This document shows, piece after piece, positions 56,552 to 64,000 of a DNA stretch of 64,000 bases (position 1 is its first letter; every line of letters starts with the position of its first letter). Source of the stretch: Nematopogon swammerdamellus (taxonomy: Eukaryota; Arthropoda; Insecta; Lepidoptera; Adelidae); contig OX336340.1 in assembly GCA_946902875.1 (NCBI GenBank), forward strand, positions 13,345,566 to 13,409,565, in the 5' to 3' direction. Below the pieces are notes generated by a model. The model saw only the letters and a program-made list of their open reading frames with translations, ran no database searches and was not told the DNA's origin. A program made the position numbers and the translations under genes.

Positions 56552-57628
56552 CGGCGGCGGCGCGTAGGTGACGACGAGGCGGGGGCGGCCGCCTCGTCGT
56601 AATACTTTTATCTAACTAAAGAACAAAAAATATTGTAGTGTTCCTCCAACACCACTTAGCGATCAACTAGAAACGACAGACTATTGAAACATAAAATATT
56701 TAAATTTGTATTGAGATATAAAACCTGTAGGTATTTTAGGGGGCGGGGCTTAAGTCAATGGGGGAAGCGCTAGGCGGGCACAATGAAGAAGAGTAAATGC
56801 GTCTTGGCAGGGGATGGAACCATTGATTTGAAATTACAAGTACTTACACATGCGTGCACTAGCTGATAGTCGGCCGATCGTTATTGTGGCAGTGGTTTAC
56901 AGAATTTTGTACATTATCATAGTTTACAGTTTATAGTTTACAGACTAGTTAACCATCTTCATACAAGCGCGCTGACGGCGCGGTGCCGATTTCGCACTAA
57001 CACAAGCGCGCGCCAGCGCATGCTATCCGTCCGTACACAACCACTCATTTTCACTTTCCTCGCTTGTAGTTAGTGATGGTTGCCCCACGCCGGTAACGCA
57101 CATTTGCCGGCCGTTCTTCCCCTCCCCCTCCCCTCTCTTTCTCTCTCTCTTTCTTTCTCCCTGGAATTGCATTTCCATCATGATGGGCTCACTGCCTGTC
57201 AATTGTATTAATGTTGTGAGTTGTGACAGCCCTGGTGGCTCGGCGCAGCGTAGGTATTTAAAAAACGGGCTCTAGTTAACCAACTCGTCTCCTTTTACTA
57301 TGACATAATTCACGTCTGATCAGCATCAGATGCCACTGCGTAAACGTTCACCGCCACCATCCGTCCCAAAATTCCTGATTAAGCTAAGGAAAAAGTGGCC
57401 AATGGAGATTCGGGCCTAGCGTAATACGTATTCCGTACCGCAACCATTCGTATGTGGTTTCATAGCCTTTTTTTAAACATGACAGACATGCTGTTACATA
57501 CAATAAAGAAAAGAAATGGAATTTAAAAATTGTGATTCAGCGTATGTATTCATGTTGCACATATTAAAAAAAATTATGTGATGAAACAATACATTTTAAA
57601 AGCAGTGACATAAGTTAGCGACGATAAA
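56552..57628. other. Spacer with GC hairpin and CT tract
   Basis: A 12-bp perfect stem at 56571-56600 (ACGACGAGGCGG with CCGCCTCGTCGT, 6-nt loop) adjoins the transposon. 57115-57165 is a CT-rich tract. No gene seen. Confidence 0.5.
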
Positions 57629-59159
57629 TTAGCCTCCTCCCAGCAAGGAACCAAGGACCTTTTCTGGGACTCTGCCACGTTGTCGTCTCATCTCGTGAAT
57701 ACTGGTGAGATGGTGACCGGTCTCTTGGTGGGTGGCCACGTTGCAGGCGTCCGGGGCGAGCCACGGGTAGAAGACACACCAGTAGTTGTACACCAGGGGC
57801 GACTTCTCAGCTGTTCCCTCGTTGCTAAGCTGGCTGTTACTGTAAGATCTAGAATAAATGAGAGCGTACATTTTTATTAATGACATACAAAGTTGACAAG
57901 AAAAACTCTTTAACTATAAGAGTATACAAACTAAAACTATTTTAAAGTTCCACGCACGTGTTCATGCGAGTATCATGGAACTGTTGAAGTCTCTAGGGTC
58001 TGGGTCCTGGGGTGCTGGGTTCTTATTCCGTTACTGTAAAATGTATATTACACGAGAGTTTTCCATGCAGAGAACAGTTTTATAGACAGACCAAGTTGAC
58101 GAGACAGCTTTAGAAACATAAGACCACACGACCTGGAAGAGCTGGAAGAGCTCTGGGAACACTCTTCCTATGTTCTTGGGGGATACGTTGTCGGCGAGCG
58201 TGTTTCTCGAAATCTTTAATCTTAATCTTCAAACTTTCGAAAGTCTTCAACAGACTGGACAGGTTTAAATAACCAGGCAATCCGCTGGCATAGACATTCG
58301 CTGACAGTGGTCCGTGTGGGGAGTTAAACTTGAGATGGTGCCATACCAGATACTTTCCTTTGTATTTTTGGCTATACAGGACTAGGGAAGAACTCAGCCG
58401 AGGCTCCAATGCGGCCAGCTTATTTTCAGTTCATAAAAAATAATTACGACTACGAGTAATATAACGGTGTACTCAGCGCAGCTCACGATTCCCGCCAAAA
58501 CCCACCTATACAACCTTTGCTCACTCATCTTGCGGGTAGATCGAGAGGCCGAGCGCGGACGAAAGAAAAAGTGCCGGCAGTCGGGCGAGCACTTGCGCGG
58601 GAGACGACACGTTTTGGAGTAAACAAATAAAAACCTAATTTTCGCTTGGGCCAAAATTGATTGATTGAGTTGTATCCTACTCCAACCTGCGAAAGCGGCG
58701 CACGGATGAATAGGGTTGATAGTGCCTTCGCCGCGCCCTGTGACCTGGACTTCCTTCCGGAGGTGAGCCCGATACCTGGAGATCTGCAGCGACGGTTGAG
58801 TGAGCAATTTACCTATCTTTCTCTCTTCTCCTTTTGCCTCCGCGCTGAGTACCCAATATAACTGTTACAGTAAGTAGGTCTTACGCATATTTATAGGAGT
58901 TGTGAGAAGGCCGAATGATCTGATAAAAAAAAGAATCTAGCTGAGGCTTTCGGACACCTTCTTTACTATCATTTTATAATTTTACGTTTTGTTTATAGAC
59001 GTACAGAAATACCAGCCTTGCGGCTACAAAATTCAGACGTCTATACCTTCGGGTAAAAGGCGGTTTGAAAATGTGTCCCGGGAGCTCCAGTATCTGCGGC
59101 GCCGGCGCAGGCGACGGCACCGCACGCACCGCCACCGCCGCCAAAAGCCCGAGGAGCAA
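57629..59159 (-). CDS. Divergent RR-1-like cuticular protein gene (CPR3), exons 2 and 3
   Basis: Exon 2 is 59047-59159 (after TTTGCAG): hydrophobic signal part LLLGLLAAVAVRA and then VPSPAPAPQILELPGH. Exon 3 is 57629-57839 (stop TAA). The junction phase (2+1) is the same as in the other three genes. Exon 3 starts NSQLSNEGTAEKSPLVYNYW, corresponding to GQLKNEGSENEALTVQGSYAW of CPR4, and ends RVPEKVLGSLLGGG like the other tails. The chitin-binding core between them is strongly altered: WLAPDACNVATHQETGHH stands where DGVxYxVTYxADENG is expected, and two cysteines appear. 107 residues plus the unseen first exon, which should lie above 59170. Either a fast-evolving member that no longer binds chitin by the R&R motif, or an early pseudogene with its frame still open. 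Confidence 0.65.
57840..59046. other. Intron 2 of CPR3
   Basis: Contains a diverged SINE scrap (58330-58400, ggtgccatacc and ggactag segments). Facing partial inverted stretches lie at 58458-58530 and 58796-58864 (gtactcagcgc/gcgctgagtac and ttgctcactca/tgagtgagcaa), perhaps the ends of a ~400-bp element. No other gene is supported. Confidence 0.4.
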
Positions 59160-59237
59160 CTGCAAACATATTATAATGTATGAGTTGTCGTAATGAACCA
59201 ACAAGGCCGCTGTAATCAAACTGACCTGAGTCGCTGG

Positions 59238-59278
59238 GCTGAATCAAAAGGACCTAGGGGAGGTCCTTTTGATTCAGC
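59238..59278. repeat. Perfect 18-bp stem hairpin
   Basis: GCTGAATCAAAAGGACCT (59238-59255) and its exact complement (59261-59278) around a 5-nt loop AGGGG, 79 bp upstream of CPR3 exon 2. Confidence 0.85.
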
Positions 59279-59554
59279 GCAAAGACTTGGAAAGGTCCTA
59301 AGATATATAAGGTTTCTTGCCCGGTTCTTCCGTATAGATTGCATTGCTGAACGGGGCAAAACAAAAATGATAACGAATCATACTAAATATACGTATTATG
59401 TCTCAAGGGAATATTATGAATGTTGTGTTATTTATAGAAGAAATCAATATCTGAATCTGAATATAACAGATACAACTGAATTTTTTTTTATAAAAATAAA
59501 TTACATAATTATTAAACATTTTCCTAATAAGTATTCCAGGTACCGTGTGGGGCC

Positions 59555-59870
59555 GGTACTTTAAAAGAATAGCCGTCGTAAAAGGTCGTAAAAGGCGTAA
59601 AAGGCGACGAAGGGATTAGGACAAGATGCCGTGTTAAAGGGCGACAGGCTCGCCACCTCTCACCTTGGCACGGTACTTCCACCGAGTCATGCAGCAGGTG
59701 GGTCTTCGTGACTTACTTGCTGCTTGATCGATTGAATCTTGTTCGAATACTTTGCGAAACGTGGTGGTCGGTGTTGTGCTGTAATTTACCAAAGTTCTTG
59801 CACCACAACACCGATTACTCTGCTTACCCTGATTGTCGGGATTCAGCGTGTGTGAGATGTATGTGTGTAT
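59555..59870. repeat. Interspersed repeat with head shared with the 5S-derived SINE
   Basis: Opens ggtaccgtgtggggccggta and aaaaggcgacgaaggga, similar to the outer 5' segment of the SINEs at 35139 and 37023 in reverse. Then come gcgacaggctcgccacc and ccgattactctgcttacc segments shared with 33070-33420. Probably a LINE-derived or composite repeat. Confidence 0.55.
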
Positions 59871-60387
59871 TCACTATTCATATCTACTTCCATATTTACC
59901 AGACGCATTGTGTCTTGCATGTGAATCCTTTTTTTTTATACGAAGCTCAGCTGTGAACCGCGCCCACCGTGTTGTGTTTCCCCTCGTGCGTCTCGCCTCC
60001 GCCGCCGGTCTTGTTGGGTTTGCCTTAGCCTTGAATTTTTTTGGCTATAATGCAAAACCAAGTCTTTACTCATAGCAGCACAGTATAGAGCCTACATAGG
60101 TAAGTTTTAGGACGTTTCTCTCTGTGCATTTGCCTTATTAAAAAAACACATAAACTGTATTATCTCTGTCAATGTGAAGTAAAAACCTAAAAAAAAACAA
60201 AAAAATAAACTTTTGTTTCATACCTGGATGGATAAGTAGGTATGTATGTATATTTATTTGTATATTATATTCTATATATTCTATATTTTATATAATATAT
60301 TCTATATATTATATATATTCTGTTAGAAAATGCCTAGATGCATTAAGTGTTACCTTTGTATATATCTATACCTTCGTATATACCTCT

Positions 60388-60444
60388 GTATATATTTGCA
60401 CTCAAATAGAATATGGGCTATTCTATTTGAGTGCAAATATATAC
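60388..60444. repeat. Perfect 26-bp stem hairpin
   Basis: 60388-60413 and 60419-60444 are exact complements around the loop TGGGC. The core arm reads TTTGCACTCAAATAGAATA. The longest perfect snap-back seen in the window outside the transposon ends. Confidence 0.9.
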
Positions 60445-61812
60445 CTACAATATATTTAGTAATTTATATGTTACATGTATGGCTTGCATTTAACTAGCTT
60501 GTACTTATTATTAAAATGTATTCTTATTATTATTTTATCTTAAATTCTCACGCTCAACTCTTTAGATAATACCTACTTACATTCCACTATATTATCGAAT
60601 CTAAAAGATCCGAAGGTTGACTGTAAGAAATGTCTGTAAGGGATAATTCCGCCTTTGTAACTAATGTAAATTTTCTAATGTAGGTACCTACCTATTACTG
60701 TTTAATGTTTATTGGATCAATAAAGTATTTTCTATCTATCTGTCTATCTATCTATCATTTCATGGCTAGAAACAGATAACGTATTTTGTTGAAACATTTA
60801 CGCCTGGCTTCTCATTGCATATAAAATAAAAATTATTTATGGAATGAAAGATCCATGGTTGGAATTTTCTTTAATTTTGTGGTTACAGGATCTCGATTCT
60901 TTTTGTCTATTTTACTTTACCCGACTACGGTGTATCCGAAAGAAAGGAATGTGTTTTTGAATATTCAGCGACAAGAATAAATACAAGATTCTGGAATTAT
61001 TCCGACAGTTTAAGGTATTTTGTTATCTACCAAACTTGGCTATAGGTTAAAACTAGCTTTTGCCGGCGGCTTTGCTTCGCGTGGCTTTTTGCTCACAGCT
61101 CAGGCGCCGATGACGTAGCGTTATAATCTATAGCCTAAACCACATTGAGAAGTGGCAGAAAGTAACAGTGAAAACCGTATGAATTTGTTCTCGAGTTATA
61201 AGGATATGATATTCATTATATTGGCGTACGTTACACGGCCCCCGCCGCGCCGGTCGCCCGTAGAAACTTCGCTTTATTTATTAGGAGGATAATCAATATC
61301 TAAATGACTAGCTAGCATACACACTATTTTTCCGAAAGGCCAGGATTGAAAATGAACGTAATTACTTAAAAGTTGATATAATCAATATTGTTTTTTTCTG
61401 AAGCAGTAAAAATATATTAAATTATAATGTTTGTATAAACTTGATGATCTGACATCATTTCAATTAGACATACCTACACAACTCCGACCAATAATAAAAA
61501 CGAACACTTAACGATCAAATTACTTTCAACGGGCCAAAAAAGGAGTAAAAATAAGTAAAAAATGTTTGATTCCACTGTTTACTTACGCATATAATTTGAA
61601 ACACGACTACACCGAACTTTTAGGTAAATATAAATCTTTCCTATAGGTATATATACAATTTGCCATTGCACGCCTCACATATTGATTAAGGGGTGAAATA
61701 TTTTAGTAATCGATTATGCACTTCATAAATATTAATTACACTGCGTGACAAATTTGTGATTTTTAGCATTAGTTAATTATTTGTTAATTTTCAATTATTA
61801 AATTTTTTCTAG

Positions 61813-62013
61813 AAACCGCGACATTTGTGCCACCGAGCCTATAAGGTGTCTAGCGACACCCATGGTCATACGGTAGTATGCGGGGATCGATGGACCCGAG
61901 ACTGTATTTGTGGGGAAATTTGTCGGCAGGGAGAGCGTTCCGATGAGCGTTCCAAAGTTTACCAGTTCTGTGGAGGAAGGGTCTACAGAACACCGATTGA
62001 TAAGTCGTCCGCG
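61813..62013 (+). CDS. Internal exon of a cysteine-rich protein (unrecognised)
   Basis: Bounded by TTTTTTCTAG at the 5' side and a consensus donor GCG/GTAAGT at 62014. It encodes 67 residues in phase 0-0. Cysteine order: C-16-C-7-C-1-C-3-C-15-C (HLCHR...VVCGDRW...DCICGEIC...QFCGG). The C...C...CxC...C arrangement recalls the exon at 45680-45970, but spacings differ. No domain name is assigned. The following exon was not fixed; a frame from 62342 to 62662 is phase-compatible but its acceptor lacks a good pyrimidine tract. Confidence 0.5.
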
Positions 62014-63046
62014 GTAAGTCCATCGTGTAGGTAGGGAATGCAATCTCTGCTCCATGCGCGTGGTGCGGAGGTGGACAGGGGACGGCGGGATCGCCGAAAT
62101 TTTATGTAATAATTAATTAATGATCAAACAATGATTTGCACGTAGGTACCTACATAAATGCTTATTAAACCTCTACTTTACTGTTACAAAAGGCTAAATA
62201 TATTATATAATATGACGGCGGAGGCACCACAGCGGCGCGGGCTGATACGATCTTCCGCCCCCGCCCCACGCTTGCACCGGAGAAACGGAATATGTCTAGC
62301 TACCCGCATATTCGGATGGAGTCGTGTCGTCGGGGTGACAGAGAACTTGGGCTTTGAGCGAACGAGACAGCACACCGCCCACAGCGAGCAGCCATTCTGG
62401 ATCGGCGCGAGGCTCGGGTGGTTCTACACACACGAGATACGAAACCGTCGACGTTTTTCCGTGCCTGCCTGAAAGATGGAACCCGCAGACGACGCCCGCA
62501 AGGAGCAGCCTACCTACCTCCCCTTCAACCTTGACTCCAACATATATGTTTCAAACATCCAAAGATTGGCTGGAATACATCTCCTCAATGGATACTTTCG
62601 TCTTTGCACCTTCCGTAAAGATCAGCAGAAAAATTGTAGTCGGGAATGTAGTAAGATATGAATAGACAGATAGCCCGACTATTACATCATTTTATAAGCA
62701 TCTTTCCTTGTTTCCTTAATTTTTTTAGCAGTCGGGTTTTATAATTTTTTATTTTCTATTAACAGCCATAGAGCACTTGCGAAAGAGTTCTAATGAATAT
62801 CACAGCGTTTCTTTCTTAGAATATATGCTACTCGTATGTATGTAAGTATATAGCTTGGAACATCAGAATGATTGTACATTTCAATTAAATAACATTTACG
62901 AGTAGTAAATTAGCACGAGTTCATGGAATGTTTGCAAAGTGCATATCTGTTTATGCTTGCTTGAGGTAGAATGAAAAATAATTCACTACTTTATAGTAAC
63001 TTTATTATCACAGTTTTAATTGTTAACTATTTAATGTAGAGTAGAA
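62014..63046. other. Spacer between Cys-rich exon and CPR4
   Basis: A weak candidate last exon is 62342-62662 (plus, 107 codons, Ser/Thr-rich, phase 0). The rest is AT-rich. TTTATT at 63001-63006 gives a minus-strand AATAAA 41 bp past the CPR4 stop, a likely poly(A) signal. Confidence 0.3.
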
Positions 63047-63578
63047 TCAACCGAGGAGCGAGGCCACGACCGCTGGAGGCACGCCGCCGCCGGGTCCCTG
63101 CTGGATCTGCGGCTGGAAGCCGTTCTCGTCCGCGATGTAGGTGACGAGGTAGTCCACGCCGTCGGGCCCTCGCCACGCATACGAGCCCTGAACGGTGAGT
63201 GCCTCGTTCTCGGATCCCTCATTCTTGAGCTGACCCTGCTCTTCACGCTTCGTGCCGTCCGACAGCTCGAATCTGCAAAATGTTGAAACACAGTATAGTC
63301 ACCACCCTCACCAGCCCTTCGATGTCATAGTAATGAGATGTATATTAGGCGACCCATTGGCTTCTAAACAAAGGACCGGATCGTTTTGGTGGAAATTCAC
63401 AGACGGAATTGAGGAAAGGATGAACAGCACGAGGAATGCAGAAGATAAACATGCAGTTTTACCCGTATTTGTAGAAGTTGAGTCCTGAGTTGTCGTTGTC
63501 GTAGCGCAGGATCTGCACATCCTGAGGGTACTGCTGCGGCACGGCGCACGCGGCAGCTACCAATGCGAGGACTACTAG
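63047..63578 (-). CDS. RR-1 cuticular protein gene 4 (CPR4), exons 2 and 3
   Basis: Canonical short RR-1 cuticle protein. Exon 2, 63463-63578, follows TTTGCAG and encodes the rest of the signal peptide (LVVLALVAAACA) and the mature start VPQQYPQDVQILRYDNDNSG. Exon 3, 63047-63272, follows TTTTGCAG: FELSDGTKREEQGQLKNEG, then GSYAWRGPDGVDYLVTYIAD and ENGFQP, an intact R&R (PF00379) chitin-binding core with the key aromatic and Gly residues, and the tail GVPPAVVASLLG. The phase-2 junction agrees. 113 residues are visible; the first coding exon, expected to be a few codons as in CPR1 and CPR2, should lie beyond 63600 and may be outside the window. A poly(A) signal lies 41 bp after the stop. Confidence 0.92.
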
Positions 63579-64000
63579 CTGCAAAGCAATGCATCGTCCT
63601 TTCAATCATTGTCGACAAATTTTGGAACAAGTGCGGCTACCAGGTTCCTGGTACCGCATCGATGGAACGGATCGGTTTCGGTTTTAGACATTTTATCAGT
63701 ACGGCATTTCCGCCTCAGAACCGAATACCATTCGTTCTTCTTCAATACCGATCCAAATTATTGTATAATTTTTTTATAAGTTTCACACTCAAAACTTATA
63801 AAACACAAGGAAAGTATATTGTTTTATTATTCTATATTATTCCTGATGAAAGAAATGTAAGGATAATAATTAATATATCCTCAAGCTTTTTAATGCTGTC
63901 ATTCTTCCAATGAAACCAGCATGCAGGGCGGAACTTTACTGAAATTTACTTTTAGCTTTACCGCTTAGTCTAAAAATAATCACTTCATCCACAAAACCTA
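63579..64000. other. Upstream part of CPR4 (intron 1)
   Basis: No convincing first exon, TATA box or repeat was recognised up to the window end. Confidence 0.4.

Larger units (their letters stand above)
59160..61812. other. Repeat-rich spacer
   Basis: Holds a hairpin at 59238-59278, an interspersed repeat at 59555-59870, TA-rich and ATCT microsatellites (60240-60320, 60730-60765) and a second hairpin at 60388-60444. The first exon of CPR3 is expected here but I could not identify it. Confidence 0.5.

Noticed and set aside
58458..58864. A ~400-bp transposon within CPR3 intron 2
   Set aside because: Only short inverted matches of about 11 bp were found, not continuous ends; too weak to call.
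58989..59183. Plus-strand Arg-rich frame
   Set aside because: It is the antisense of the GC-rich signal-peptide exon of CPR3; the Arg run is the complement of Ala/Pro codons.
62342..62662. Last exon of the cysteine-rich gene
   Set aside because: Phase fits, but the acceptor lacks a pyrimidine tract and the translation has no domain; mentioned only as a weak candidate.

Overview
The window is eukaryotic, insect and most likely lepidopteran (moth or butterfly) nuclear DNA. It is AT-rich with intron-containing genes. It carries RR-1 cuticular protein genes ending in the short VPPAVxxSLLG-type tail, insect errantivirus and BEL/Pao retroelements, 5S-rRNA-derived SINEs and many MITEs. No CRISPR, operon or other prokaryotic signal was seen. 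Roughly the first 23 kb is almost entirely LTR retroelement sequence. The rest is a cuticle gene region broken up by short repeats.

Layout. (1) 1-2209: a minus-strand Ty3/gypsy element with gag and most of pol deleted, cut by the window start; the visible parts of its LTRs are identical. (2) 3031-11772: a complete plus-strand errantivirus-type element with 383-bp LTRs (one difference seen) and a GGCT target duplication. Gag and pol are intact and joined by a textbook -1 frameshift signal; env carries a frameshift and an in-frame stop. (3) 11773-14510: AT-rich DNA with a palindrome and a small MITE. (4) 14516-23230: an 8.7-kb BEL/Pao derivative with 2,288-bp LTRs, AATAG target duplication and a tRNA-Tyr primer site. 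It has a single Gag-like ORF fused in frame to the domain that normally follows integrase; protease, RT, RNase H and integrase core are missing. Its LTRs hold six hairpins sharing a CC-TTG-GG apex. (5) 23236-28548: repeats and unassigned DNA.

(6) 28549-63578: four minus-strand RR-1 cuticular protein genes or gene parts. CPR1 (28549-33903) and CPR2 (38423-43697) are complete four-exon paralogues with 12-nt coding first exons. CPR3 (57629-59159) is a divergent member with intact splice phases and CPR4 (63047-63578) is a canonical RR-1 gene; the first exons of both were not found. Between CPR2 and CPR4 lie two plus-strand exons of cysteine-rich secreted protein(s), one with a signal peptide, and a decayed Myb/SANT-like DNA-binding gene (49617-51747). 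The introns and spacers hold 5S-derived SINEs, a tRNA-like SINE, several MITE families (two nested insertions) and LINE debris.

How the parts work together. The cuticle genes encode secreted chitin-binding proteins with the same exon-phase plan, so they look like a local tandem family, probably co-expressed at moults; this is inference from the family. The gypsy and BEL elements cannot supply their own enzymes and would need help in trans. The errantivirus could supply its own Gag-Pol but not a full-length Env. Near-identical LTRs on all three show recent movement in this lineage. All splice models were read by eye from GT/AG sites and phase, without transcripts.
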